DNA of 64,000 bases, from positions 62,001-126,000 of the forward strand of contig WEDG01000189.1 of NCBI GenBank assembly GCA_017591395.1, in the 5' to 3' direction. Below the pieces are notes generated by a model. That model did no database searches. It worked only from the letters and a program-made list of their open reading frames with translations, and was not told the DNA's origin. The stretch comes from Schistocephalus solidus (Eukaryota > Platyhelminthes > Cestoda > Diphyllobothriidea > Diphyllobothriidae). The translations under genes were made by a program, and so were the position numbers. Positions 1 to 11,092 of this stretch are shown here, in pieces. The stretch's first letter is position 1. Each line of letters starts with the position of its first letter.

Positions 1-408
1 CTTGCGGGCGAACAGAATGGGATCGAGCAAGCCAACGAAGTATTCCAGCTAATACAGTCCGCGATCCTATGGTGTGCCAGAGCAGACAGAAATAACTAAT
101 GAAAGCCCTCGTTATACAACCACCCAGCTTTGAACAAACTGAACGCAACCACAATTCCTGTGTGCGTCGTACACTACTCAATCTTACAAATCGGAGTTAG
201 CTGAGCAAGCCCTAGCAGAGGAAACATAAAAGCGTGTCACTAGCACATTATACACCACCCCTCCCGATTGTGATACACACAACAGCATTTTGCCCACAGT
301 AGCGTTGGACTAAAGTTTCTCATTGCCCTATCACACAAAGGCCACCCCGTATGGAAAGAAAAAAAGCCCGGTTGCAGGTCAGTATATATATACAGAACTC
401 GGATCTGG
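1..408. other. Downstream flank of UTP25, no gene seen
   Basis: This is the 3' flank of UTP25 (minus strand). No coding exon and no clear AATAAA on the minus strand was seen. Short open frames look random. Confidence 0.5.
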
Positions 409-652
409 TCAGACGTCAACACTGCCAGTGATCATGGCCACCTGGTGAGACTCCCAGGCAGGAAAGTAGAGGATGGTCACACTGCACGCATTGGCTGCGG
501 CGGGATCAGCAGTGCCCGCGGTCAGGGACTCCCCAACAGCATTGGTGGCCGGGGCCGGCTGGACCTCAGCTGCGGAGAGCAGTTCCCGCACAAACCAGGG
601 GAAGGTGGGTGGGCCATAGAAGATGAAGTTACGAGCTCCTCGAAGCTTCCGC
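409..652 (-). CDS. UTP25: UTP25, last coding exon (C-terminus)
   Basis: This is the terminal coding exon of the U3 snoRNA-associated processome protein UTP25 (DEF/DIEXF), a nucleolar factor in small-subunit rRNA processing. The acceptor is a CTCCTAG at 653-659 with a pyrimidine-rich lead. The first base completes an Arg codon split with the exon at 3274. The peptide GARNFIFYGPPTFPWFVREL corresponds to the family's conserved [20 protein letters not shown] block, and TILYFPAWESHQVAMITG corresponds to the final TVLYSKYDAQRLAAVVG block. Between them is a lineage-specific Ala/Pro/Thr-rich stretch. The frame closes at a stop at 409. It lies 2.6 kb from the preceding exon. The match is recognised by eye; splice phases agree on both sides. 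Confidence 0.88.
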
Positions 653-2230
653 CTAGGAGAACGAGGCAACAGCAAAAAACACAGTTTGATAAAAAGGGGC
701 GACGTAATGAACATAGAGATTTGGTGATAGTATGCCATATAAGCAAGGATAGACCTAGTCAGATATTAGGCATTGCCGTTCAAAGCACTACTTAATCAAC
801 TAGAGAAACCTCCATCAGGGTAAACGGCAAACGTCGCGGTAAACCTTTCTGGTGGAATACGGTTACTGATCACCAATAGGCTAAATGTATCACTCACAAC
901 GACAAATATTTCAAAAAGATGCACGCTACCCCGGCGGTTTTGTTGGTAAAAATCGTTGATTGAACGCTCACACAACAATCAGATAAGCGGGTGATCTAAT
1001 AGTACGGTAATTATGTACTGCAATGGATCTGCTGGTGTCTTCGTTTGAACGCAATTTTGAAGGAAGTTATACCGAAGATGCCAAACCGCTTGGTCCCATA
1101 AAATGTGGAAGAGTCAAAGAACGCGAAAAAAGGTATGGTAGTGGGAACGCGGTCAAAAGTAGAAGACGGAGAGGACTGGGGCTGCCACATGCGGAAGGAA
1201 ATAAGCTACAGTAAATGACGCACTTCGTGAAATGTTGAATGAAATTCTGAAATCTGATCTCAATGAGAAATGATGACTTTTATGGGACAATAGTACTGGT
1301 TTTCATGAGGTGCAATCGGTAGATATTTAAAATACGACAGCATATCGGCTTTCGGAGGCTCATCTTTCGGCCGCCTGAGAAATCCGTCGTCAGAAATGAT
1401 TATTTATGTAGTTTTAACTTTTTTCATTGACTTTCGACGTCCTAATAAATTAAAGCAGGCACAAAAATATTCTTAGATGCATTTGGTAGTAGCTCGCGCC
1501 TTCGGTTTAAAAGTTTTAAATTGACATTTATTGACATCATGAAATCTATATTCAATGAACACTGTATCCATCCGCCTAGTACTAACTTGGTGCATATAAA
1601 GGGGAAAATTGCATGAGCCGTATATGGTATCTCCTCCCTGGCATAGAAGAAAGTGCGCTGTTTCTTAAATGGAAAGTGGTCAGTGTGAAGTTTGGCAACG
1701 CTAAACTCAAACGCAACGGCATGCAGCGTTCAAAAATATTCCGAAACTAAAAAAAATTTTAAAACACAGAATATCCTTCCTTTGAGTATAAGACTTTAGG
1801 AGGACGTACGTTAAAACAAAGTGCTTTCGAGAAAGGATACCTTTGAGTATGCTTCTTATAAAATATGTTTGAATTAATAAGGGCATCGAAAATCAATCGA
1901 ACAAAAATCGCACAACAGAAGCAGATATTTTTGGCAAGTGCAAGCAGCTGGAAAGCCACGCATTCAAGAGCAAGAAGCTTAGCGAGACCGAAAAAATTTG
2001 TAGGTATGTTGCACGGCAACTCATTTTACAAGCCTCACCTAAGTTGTCCTTTCCAAACGAAATCATATTAGAGAACCTCAGTTAACGTTACATGAGTTAC
2101 ACCACCCACTGTTTAAGAATGGACGCTTTTCGCCAACATCAACGCCCTCATCACCAAGGGTACCACACACGCCTGCGCATGTTTAACTAAGAAAATGAAG
2201 TGTCGGTTTGTGTCGAGATGGTGACGAGTC

Positions 2231-2263
2231 GTAGTAGTAGTAGTAGTAGTAGTAGTAATAGTT

Positions 2264-2347
<84 letters not shown>

Positions 2348-2349
2348 GT
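2231..2349 (+). repeat. (TAG)n microsatellite
   Basis: About 119 bp of near-perfect GTA/TAG triplets with two interruptions. It directly abuts the decayed hammerhead-bearing repeat. Confidence 0.97.
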
Positions 2350-2354
2350 TACAC

Positions 2355-2530
2355 CAAGTGCTCACAGTAATTTACTCGGAAATGGAAAATGGAGTTCATA
2401 CACCAGAAAACACACGAGGAACCCTCGAAGATTGACGGATGAGCCGAACCTCTCGCAGCTGCGTCCTGCAGCGGTAAAAAATGGGCGAAATACGCATCTG
2501 AGCTTTTAGCTAGTACCTGTTCTATCAGTG
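2355..2530 (+). mobile_element. Hammerhead-bearing repeat (HHR repeat), decayed copy 1
   Basis: It shares with the copies at 49.0 and 55.2 kb the run CATACACCAGAAA, GAGCCGAAC, a GC(A/T)GC hairpin, GGGCGAAA and the tail CTTTTAGCTAGTACCT. The ribozyme core is damaged: CTGAGGA reads CGGATGA, and the 5' arm of stem I no longer pairs. GAAA, a 2-bp stem III and an AUC cleavage triplet remain. Confidence 0.7.
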
Positions 2531-2589
2531 GCAAATAATTATGTAGTAGTAGAATGATCGTAATCATAAATCTCGCACAGTATGGAAGA

Positions 2590-2760
2590 TGCAGCGTAGG
2601 CCGAATACCACTATAAGCTTATTCACGCGCAAATCACCATCTCTGGGCCACCCTGCCACGGGGCACATGGTGTCAGAGCGCACAGTGGACATCGTCGGTA
2701 ACGACGCTGGAACTTCCGTGTACATCAACTCAATCAATGCAGCAACCACTAAACATACCG
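2590..2760 (+). mobile_element. SINE-A 3' fragment
   Basis: The run CACTATAAGCTTATTCACGC followed by GTGGACATCGTCGGTAACGA matches the 3' end shared by the other SINE-A copies (ATTCACGCGCAAGTCATC ... GGACATCGTTGGACTACGA). The tRNA-like head is missing. Confidence 0.6.
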
Positions 2761-3273
2761 GGGGTTACTGGAGTCGATCAAAATACAGACCCCAAGCTTT
2801 CTGAGAATCACTTAGACTGGGGTCAATAGAAGCAGCGGTTTCAATTTTCTAAGAACTTTTCGGCTTACATTTAGATTCTATTTATACGTGATATGCATGA
2901 AAGGCATTCATGTTCACAGATTTTTGCTGTTTCCGGATTTCGATTTTTATGATAAAAGTGCCTACTTTCTCATCCGCAATTAATGTACTGGCATATCTTC
3001 ACGTTAGTGTACCATCCAGGAACGTTCATCCCACCCACATTTCCCTTCCGTTTCTCGACGAAATAAGAGGTGACTGGGTGAATTTTAAAGATGGTAAGTT
3101 ACTTATAAATAAATCCATGTTTCAAAACATTTCTCTATAAACTACCTGCTTAATAACTTCCGCAAGTGGTAGGTGTGCTCTTAAAACAACATCAAGGGCA
3201 TAGAAAAACCTTAAGTTCTGGAAAAATAGAGGCTTTTCAGAGTGCTCAAATCATGGGAAGTGGAGAAACGTAC

Positions 3274-3372
3274 CTTCGGAAGAAGTAATACCTCTCGCTG
3301 ATAAGCATGATCCGGATCCGACCCTGATCAAACAGGTTTCGGTAACGCTCAGCCTCATTGTCAGGGAGGTAT
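3274..3372 (-). CDS. UTP25: UTP25 exon (RecA2-like end, SERYYFFRR block)
   Basis: A 99-nt exon with acceptor TTTTTCCAG and donor AAG/GTACGT. It encodes YLPDNEAERYRNLFDQG followed by RIRIMLISERYYFFRR. This matches the UTP25 segment with the (Q/G)-x-x-x-F-L-L-(F/I)-(T/S)-E-R-x-x-F-Y-x-R signature, the degenerate helicase motif V/VI region. It starts with the third base of a Glu codon and ends with two bases of an Arg codon, in phase with both neighbours. Confidence 0.9.
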
Positions 3373-3461
3373 CTGGAAAAAGAGAGGGGGAGGTAAAAAT
3401 CAGTAGTCGAGGCCGGTGAAGCGAATGGTTGCATAAACTACAACAGAGGTCTGAAGCTCAC

Positions 3462-3633
3462 TCGTGGATGTGACAGAAGGAAAGAGACTCCTCGCGCAAC
3501 AGGTTCCTCAGCTCCTCCAGATCAAAGTAGTCTGGCACGTAGATGAGCACTCGGTGATCGATTCCCCTGCGCAGACGTGGTAGGAGGCGCTGTTTGAAGG
3601 CTGCGAGACGGGCTTGGGGCACGACGCGACCAC
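3462..3633 (-). CDS. UTP25: UTP25 exon (VLIYVPDYFDLEELRN block)
   Basis: A 172-nt exon with acceptor CTTTTAG and donor CGA/GTGAGC. It encodes the most conserved C-terminal helicase-like block of the family: RLAAFKQRLLPRLRRGIDHR, then VLIYVPDYFDLEELRNLL, then LSFCHIHE. The human counterpart reads ARFNFFVNKILP...TLIYIPSYFDFVRLRNYF. The intron to the next exon is only 89 nt, which fits the mix of short and long introns in flatworm genes. Confidence 0.92.
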
Positions 3634-6600
3634 CTAAAAGACAGGGGGGAGGGGGGTGAAAAGCAGTCTAACCGGATAAGCGAACAAATTGCTTCACTAA
3701 TATTACTTTTTATGACGCAAAGCTATCTGCATATATGCCATGTTAATGACATTAACTGACAAATGACAGTTTCCGAGTCATTATGTTTCATCGGTTAGTT
3801 ATCTTCCCACTGCGTGCCCAGCGGTTTGAGCACAGCAATGGTAACTTGCGGGTAAATAAGCTTATAGTAAGACATTCTTGCGAAGCGCCGACCGCATTCT
3901 CTCACCACTCACCCACCTCGCTCATATGGTAAGACAAAATCAATACAACCGAAGGTAAGCGCAGGCGCAGAGGTTGACAAAGCTAAAAAAAAAGCTTGTC
4001 TATGCGTGTCACACACGCGACCTGGTCCGCCCACTGCATATATCAAACTACTGTAAGGACTACCCGAATTTCAATAGGTGAGAATATCTTAAAGGCCACA
4101 CTCAGAGGGACCCCGTGTAGCCTGACTCTCAGTTCTCCAGGCACTCTATTATACTCACCATGAGGACAAAGTTATCCCGTCAGATGGCACCTGCCAAGCC
4201 AACACTATTAGCGCGTTGATAGATTGAAGCGCATTAGATTTATTCTAGCGACGAATTCGCTCATGTGTCGTGCGGATGGATTTTTGCTGCGTCGAGCTCG
4301 CTCCTTACACTCCCATGCACCAGTCAACTGTCCGAGCCTTTCGACCAACGGAGGTAAGTGAAGAGTAGAAGAGCATTCGTATTTCCTACGGACGAATGTT
4401 CAGCTGTCGAAAGTCACTGAATATGTGGACTTTGGGAAACGAGTGGGTGGGGCAGAGACAAGTGAACACCGGATCCTGAAATCATGTGAACTGCATGACG
4501 GATGGGTGGTAGCTCAAGACGTCAAAAGTCATTACTGCCAAACTGGGTCGCTGTCGTAGGCTCTAACAATTCGCTGGGCCACACAAATGTTTGCGCTTTC
4601 ACAAAGACGATGAGACGCTTGTGCTAGCGCACAGTTTCGTTGCCCTGGATGATGCTTTCTATGAAACGGATAAGGTAATGATGAAATCAGCCATGCGCGG
4701 TAATCGTCCTACCCCGTCAAAACGTTTGAAAATGACATAACCAGACAAAACGGCGAGTGCACGCGGCTAAGATAAGGCATACTGTCCAAAAGCATTCAAT
4801 TAATGGCAATTATACTGCATTCGCGCAGCGAAAGCACGTCAATCAGTAAATTAACATGTCAACTGCGCTGTCATTACTCGTCAAGTGAGATAGCTCCGGT
4901 CATGAGGTGAACCGACCTGAAGCCAAGATCGCTTGGGATGTCAGCTCAATCGAACTCTACCCTAACCAGTGTAGTGTCGATGTAAGGCACTGAAAACGTG
5001 GGTGGATGCGTAGAAATCCCACCATAAACGCATCTCAGGGCTGCTGCACCAAGTACCTTAACTTCGCTCGAGTCTGCATATGACGGGCTGTAGTGAAAGA
5101 CGATCATTTCAGATGTGTGATCCTACAACACGGAGTTCCGTCACAGGCGGGGATTAACTTTGAATTAGAGAAGTGCATTCGGGATTTAAAAATATTCGAA
5201 AACGCAGGATGCTCAAGTTGACCGGCAAGATGGGAAGGACGTAAAGGTCATGAGGATTCGGCCGCCTAGGTGTCCCTGAACTCTTGGAAATACTACGGTT
5301 TAAAACCGGACACCAAACAGATGCGCCAAGTCTGACAGGCCTTAATTGTGTTCGACGATCGTGAGAGTCAAAACTTATAAGACTTTCTAAAGTTTGCAAA
5401 TACTTAGCCTGGGAAAATAATGTTATGCCTAAAAAAGTTACCTTCACTTACGGCGGCAAAGTACAAACGAAGAACATAACCACCTAAATCACCATGGACA
5501 CGTCGCTGTAGGCATATTAAAACCCTAAATCAAAAATCATGGCCCGAACAACGGGTCGCGCAGAGTACGCACAGGGGCGAATGTAGTGGCAAGCCAAGGC
5601 GTAGGCTTCATGCTGAGTCAGCCAGTGCGCCCGATCCAGATGATTAACCGGCTAGGACATCTGACTGGTGTGCAGGAGAAGAGAGTGCGGTCGACCCTGG
5701 GGAAACCAACCACCAAAGTATTTCATCATATTCTTTGCTATAATTAATCCAACGCGCTAAAAGTCGAGGCTTAGAAGGCTGCGGACAGAGACTGAAGTTC
5801 AATGGCTCCTTCTGAATGTTGCCTCCATGGCACGTGAGATCTGGGTCACTCCGTTTTTTGCGAAAATCTGCTTAATTGTGCGGGAAATAGGTCGTATGTG
5901 GCACGCGAAGACGTTTTTTATCATTGTCAGTCACCATGCCCGAGTCCGCCTTCGGGTTGTCTTGACACTGCCTTGTCAGCGGGTTAAGTTTAGTGGGGGA
6001 GGATTGAGTGCGGTAGACGGCGCATAAGTACTATAAACTAACTCACACACAAGTTAACGGCTCTGTGTCAACTGCACCGTGGGGCACACAGTGGACATCG
6101 TAGTTCACGACGGGTGAACAGCTACCAGACGCTGAAATTAGGAATACAGATACTATACTACTACTACTACTACTACTACTATAAGTACTATAAACTAACT
6201 CACAAACTTCTACTACTACTAATACTACTATACTACTACTACTATACCACTATAAGTACTATAAACTAACTCACACACTTCTACTACTATACTACTATAA
6301 GTACTATAAACTAACTCGCACACTACTACTACTATACTACTATAAGTACTATAAACTAACTCACACACTACTAATACTACTACACTACTATAAGTACTAT
6401 AAACTAACACACACTACTACTACTATACTACTATAGGAACTACTATAAGTACTATAAACTAACTCACACACAAGTGAACGGCTCTGTGTCAACTGCACCG
6501 TGGGGCACACAGTGAACATCGTAGTTCACGACGGGTGAACAGCTACCAGACGCTGAAATTAGGAATACAGATACTATACTACTACTACTACTACTACTAT

Positions 6601-7709
6601 AAGTACTATAAACTAACTCACACACTTCTACTACTACTAATACTACTATAAGTACTATAAAATAACTCACACACTTCTACTACTACTAATACTACTATAC
6701 TACTATAAGTACTATAAACTAACTCGCACACTACTACTACTATACTACTATAGGTACTACTATAAGTACCATAAACTAACTCACACACTACTACTACTAC
6801 TACTACTACACTACTATAAGTACTATAAACTAACTCACACACTACTACTACTAATACTACTATACTACTATAGGAACTACTATAAGTACTATAAACTAAC
6901 TCACACACAAGTGAACGGCTCTGTGTCAACTGCACCGTGGGGCACACAGTGGACATCGCAGTTCACGACGGGTGAACAGCTACCAGACGCTGAAATTAGG
7001 AATACAGATACGCAGTCGAATAGAGAATCTTAGATATGGCAGGCTGCAATACCTCTTAGTTCTACCGTTACAAGTTATTACGTCCACTACTGTCCCCATG
7101 AGGAAGACCCAGAAGCGCAGACCTGCGCACGAGTTCGTTTATAATGAAGTGGATGTGTACTGTTTCTGCTACACTCTCCACCTACACCCGCTGTGCTCCG
7201 GTGCTAAAAATCACCCAGGATGGCCGGAGGTGGACGTGCGCACAGAAAGTGACAAAAGTGAACTACCAATCGTCTGCGCGTGCCACGCACGACCTAGTTC
7301 TAAACTGTACATGTAATAGGCAATATCGGACGCCAGGTTAGAAAGGAGCCATAGTAGTTTGATCATCAGTCCTGACTAGGAGTGAGATACCCCTTGATGA
7401 CGCGTCATGGTAGACTGACGAGCATCAGATTTATCCCAGTGAAGAAGCACCGAGTTGCCATGGAGTGAGGGGGAGGGCGGTATATGTTTCATGAGTCTAC
7501 CATAACTGTAAAATAATTTATGTACAAGTCGCCACCCTACGCCCAAAACGCCATGAGGCAGATGATAGATATAATAATAATAATTCACGATGGTTGAAAT
7601 AAGGAAACCACTCAGGGTTGGATGGTCACAGTCGATACGTTAAATCGGATACAGTTTCATCTCTATCTGCGGAAAACGCGCTGGTCGAGCAAAACCGACG
7701 TAGACTTAC
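3634..7709. other. UTP25 intron with higher-order repeat
   Basis: A 4.1-kb intron. Apart from the repeat array at 6.0-7.0 kb it shows no recognisable exon or element. Frames at 5154-5447 (minus) and 5827-6027 (plus) have no family resemblance. Confidence 0.5.
6020..7015 (+). repeat. Higher-order tandem repeat, period about 420-440 bp
   Basis: Three copies of a block of about 105 bp (beginning AACGGCTCTGTGTCAACTGC at 6056, 6477 and 6914; periods 421 and 437) are separated by minisatellite runs built from CTATAAACTAACTCACACAC and (TAC)n. The block also carries GGACATCGTAGTTCACGACGG, which resembles the SINE-A 3' end. The array was probably seeded by a SINE-A fragment plus a TAC microsatellite. 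Minus-strand Ser/Val/Tyr-rich frames over it are repeat artefacts. Confidence 0.9.
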
Positions 7710-8099
7710 TTTTATCTGTGAGGTTGACTGACGGCATTGCCGATTTGAGCAGCAGCGTGTCTCGATAGGCAGCCATTTGCTTCCTACGCTTTTTCGGCGG
7801 CTCGGGGCCCTCGTCAGTGGAGTCACTAAGACCGCTATCTTCGCTATCGTCATCGCCAGACTCCTTTTCGAACAGCAGAAGGGGATTGGAGGCGGCCGAT
7901 CCAGACACCCCAAACGTCAGGAGGGTTAGTTTGAAGTTGTCTAAGGCTGTGTGGATCTCTTGTGCGGTGTTTGCAGTTGCGCCATTAGCCAACGGTATCG
8001 GCAGTTTGAGACCGGGTACTCGATGGCTGTCCGGCAGGTAGCTGGGGAAAGCGCCCTGATAGAGTGGAGCCGGTAGAAAAAGATTCAGCCCCTGAAAAT
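7710..8099 (-). CDS. UTP25: UTP25 symmetric-phase insert exon, acidic/low complexity
   Basis: A 390-nt open exon with acceptor CCTTGTAG and donor AAAA/GTAAGT. It lies between two certain UTP25 exons and is open throughout. It begins with two bases of a codon and ends with one, so it is phase 1-1, exactly what the flanking exons need. It encodes about 130 residues: FQGLNLFLPAPLYQG near the start, a hydrophobic middle, an acidic Ser/Asp/Glu run (SGDDDSEDSGLSDSTDEG) and a basic PPKKRRKQ patch that could act as a nuclear localisation signal. Only the first part resembles the UTP25 segment after the KYC block; the rest has no counterpart I recognise. Membership rests on position, strand and phase. 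Confidence 0.72.
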
Positions 8100-9855
8100 C
8101 TACAAGGCATCAAAAAGCAGTGGTAAAAGGGGTCTGAATATCACCCACAAGCAGCACAGAGACACAGGCAGAACTCAGAAGTATTATTCAGGAAATCGAA
8201 GTGATAAATTGAAGGTAATTTGGTGCGAGCAGTTCAGAAACAACAAGGCATTTAACACGCTAAATAGGCAGAAAAGTAAAGACCATGAGGGAAAAAGTTC
8301 AAAAAGAGAATTACAAGGATATGGCTTCTGAACAAAAATGAAAATTTAGATTAAGTAAACAATAAGGAAGTTTATTGACACACTCAAAAACGTGGCAAAC
8401 GACGATGTGCAATTTGATGGGACAATCTGACTCCTACGGTGAACTTTATTTGCCCAAGTTTCGATCATAACCGATGGAATAAATAAACTGGCAAGAATGC
8501 GGAGTGAGTCAATTATAACATGGGTTAATTTCAGTTCGGTGAAAAGCGTAATCACCTCTCTGGCACTGTCCCACGTTATCTACTTGTTAAAATCTTTAAA
8601 TATGATTTCAGAGGAAAACTAATAAGGTAAGACTGAAAATCATGGCTAACACATATCGCAAGCATAAACTAACTCACCTGTGGCAATTACAGTCCAGAAC
8701 AAATCATAACTTAAATAGTCAACGCTCTTCTTAATGGGGGTTCGATTTTTAGATGACGTTATTCATGCGTCTTGGACCGAAAGCATTTATTTTCTATTCC
8801 TCTGACCCAGCTTGTAAGACATCCGGTATTTTAAATTTATATAGCTTGCGAGGAATGGTATGATTTTTTAAAAAAATATATGGAATTTCGTCTTATTTCT
8901 ATTGCATGCAATTTTTTCCTCTTAGCCCTGTGAACAGGGCCCCTCACGCTCAAAACCTAGTGAAATCTGCATACTTCGTGATCATCATTGAACGGCCGGT
9001 GGATGACAAAGGGTTTTACGGGGTCGTATTACATTTCCCTGTACGTTGATGAACGAATGTCAATATTCCCGATCTAAACTGGCAAGACAACGAGCCCGTG
9101 GCCCAATATTTAGAGCTTTGGATTTCTGATCAACAGGTGGCGGGTTCGAGCCTCGAGCGTTGCACCACCTGGGGTTGGGTATGACTGGCTAATGAGAAGA
9201 AATGTTCATTACAGTATCCCTTGCCTTTGTCAATAACGTTCATCAATGCGCACTAAGTTGAAATAATAACGTTGAAGGCGAATGGTAAGTAATTCGGTTC
9301 GCGCAGCTCAGAACTAAGAAACTGCGAGTAGTTCGGAATACCACAACTGACTGTGCAAGGAGAGTAGGGGCCGTCTTGAGATACCACAGAGGCTGCAGTG
9401 AGTGCATGCATAAGCGATTTACACCAATTTTTCCATCAATGAATGTAGGCTATGTTAAGTAAGTTTCGACAAGGCCCATACGTGCATAGTTGTCTACCGG
9501 AGGCGTAAACTGTGGGTAGAGAGACATCTTGAACTCCCGTTTTCTATTACAGTACCGTAAAGTTTTGCTTGACTGAACATATACAGCCTTGTTTCCCAGA
9601 GTCAAGTACTAAAAAGTACGAGAAAACAAAGTGCATGTTTAAATTTGTTCTGGGAAAAGCAAGTATGTGTATGGGCACTAATGTGATCTTTTAAACAAAA
9701 TTATTGACTGCCCTGAAATGAAATTTGATACTGCGCTGTTACAACCACAAAAAGGATATGACACGTAAACGACAAAATAAGAGTACAAAATCAGAAAGGC
9801 AAGTTTGTGATCTTAATGTAGCTGTGAGTAATACGGGTCAGTAACCTACTCTCAC
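8100..9855. other. UTP25 intron with a SINE-B copy
   Basis: AT-rich intron with no recognisable exon. It contains a tRNA-headed SINE at about 9085-9260. Confidence 0.5.
9085..9260 (+). mobile_element. SINE-B (tRNA-headed)
   Basis: An A-box-like CCCGTGGCCCAAT and a near-perfect B box GGTTCGAGCCT (9143-9153) sit at tRNA spacing. They are followed by the family body GGGGTTGGGTATGACTGGCT and TTGCCTTTGTCAATAACGTT. The same body recurs at about 34.1, 45.1, 57.7 and 58.0 kb. Confidence 0.75.
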
Positions 9856-10115
9856 ACTTGCTGGAGAGCGCAGAGATGAGGTGGGAGTCTACGGCGGAGA
9901 AAAGAAGAGTTTGACGGAAGCGAGAACCAAAGCCTGCCAGATAGGCAAGACGGATGCGAGCGGGCGATGTAATCGATGGCTTCGAAGGACGCTGGTTGAG
10001 ACGAGTGACAATATCTTGTACAGCGGCCCAGTTTTGCATTAGTAGGAATTCCGCCTGATCGACAATTAGTAGTTCAATCGAGGCGGTGACGTACTGAATG
10101 TCCTGCGTCTTGTCC
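9856..10115 (-). CDS. UTP25: UTP25 exon (IVDQAEFLLMQNW, DEAD-box-like motifs II and III)
   Basis: A 260-nt exon with acceptor TTGTTGCAG and donor GTGAGA. It contains SIELLIVDQAEFLLMQNW, the family's degenerate motif II (DQAD/DQAE in place of DEAD), then RIRLAYLAGFGSRFRQTLLF and SAVDSHLISALSSK (motif III-like SA). Human UTP25 has ELLIIDQADIYLMQNW followed by SKYYRQTLLF. Loss of the canonical DEAD box is normal for this family and implies a non-catalytic, structural role. The donor leaves one base (T) for the next exon. Confidence 0.93.
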
Positions 10116-10275
10116 CTGCAACAAAATGGCAAACATACTCAAGGCAAGCACTCAAAGGCTTCGTGAAATTGTACGAGGTACAGCAATAAAACAAAGCCCC
10201 CAACTCTAGGACGCTAATGTCAATTGCGGCATGGAAAACATGGAGCAACATGAAAATAGCAAGGAACAAACATAC

Positions 10276-10408
10276 TCAGTGTCATTGAAAAGGGTTTCCA
10301 AGCCCAGCGGAGAGGCCAATATGATGTCCGAATCTGCGAAGGCCGAATACAACTTCACCGACTTCTTCGACACAGAAATTCCGATCCGAAATTTGTCATC
10401 ACAGTTTG
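10276..10408 (-). CDS. UTP25: UTP25 exon (DDKFRIGISVSKKSVKLY, ASPLGL)
   Basis: A 133-nt exon with acceptor CTTCTGCAAATAG and donor CTGA/GTATGT. It encodes NCDDKFRIGISVSKKSVKLY, then DSDIILASPLGLETLF, matching human IDDHFRIGVAILQRSIRLY...SSDILIASPLGLRTII. The ASPLGL block is the position of helicase motif Ib. Phases agree with the exons at 10869 and 9856. The plus-strand frame over the same DNA is a shadow. Confidence 0.9.
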
Positions 10409-10868
10409 CTATTTGCAGAAGAAGTTTAAAATATACAAGTTAGCCAAGGTCGAAAGGTAAATAAGGGGACACAAGTATGATTCAATTGAAGAAAGTATAC
10501 ATAGCCAGGAATGAAGTTCAATGAATCATTGAGAGAACAACACTGAGCAACCGAATTGGCAAGTGATACTTGCTAAGATATTTCAGGCACTGCCGAACAG
10601 CAGAGGTTTCTTTTGACTTTCACCTATAATATCTGTCAGAATCCCTAGGTAAAACACCCAGGGCTTTTGAGAGGCAAATTAAGCAGACGTCACTAAGAGA
10701 GCGGGATCATCGATACTTGCTGCTAAACTTGATATAAAGTCTAAGCAGATTTAAAGCGAATACAAAAGAACTTAGATTAGTAGTGGAGAAGGGGAAGAGG
10801 TGATGCATCAAAACATGCGAATGAAAACTGGGAAACACTGAGAAGGAAGAGACAAGCGGGATAGTTAC

Positions 10869-11092
10869 AGGAAAACCATTCTTCATAGTCAGCAGGTTTT
10901 TTCCCTTTGCGCTTCTCCCGATCAGTCTGCCCTTCCTGAGGACCGAAGTCTCGTTCAAAGCGCTTTCTATGGCTCACAGTGGAGCCCTTAGGCATGAGAC
11001 GAAGCATTTGATGCACAGTACGTCTGGCCGCCTCGCGAGTGGGCAGCAGAATGAGAACGCGAGCTCTGTGGAAGCCCTGATCGCGCAGCGAG
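10869..11092 (-). CDS. UTP25: UTP25 exon (RVLILLPTREAARR, KRF..DFG, KKPADYEEWF)
   Basis: A 224-nt exon with acceptor CTTTTTAG and donor TCCT/GTAACT. It encodes RDQGFHRARVLILLPTREAA (motif Ia-like PTRE), KRFERDFG, a basic spacer, and KKPADYEEWFS. Human UTP25 carries RDQGLTRPKVLIVVPFREAA, KRFQGEYG and RPEDYEAVFVGN in the same order. The exon follows the NHSL exon at 12077 directly in phase, so the spacer found in mammals between these blocks appears shortened or sits in an unseen exon. Confidence 0.92.

Larger units (their letters stand above)
653..3273. other. UTP25 last intron, repeat-bearing
   Basis: Intron between the penultimate and last UTP25 exons. It holds a (TAG)n array (2231-2349), a decayed hammerhead-bearing repeat (about 2355-2530) and a SINE-A tail (about 2590-2760). 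The rest is AT-rich and shows no recognisable gene. Confidence 0.6.

Noticed and set aside
6228..6956. Ser/Val/Tyr-rich minus-strand frames with CELVYSTYSS repeats
   Set aside because: Produced by the TAC microsatellite and minisatellite array.
7817..8041. Plus-strand 74-aa frame
   Set aside because: Shadow of the UTP25 acidic exon.
10231..10443. Plus-strand 70-aa frame
   Set aside because: Shadow of the UTP25 exon on the other strand, which has the conserved peptide and splice sites.
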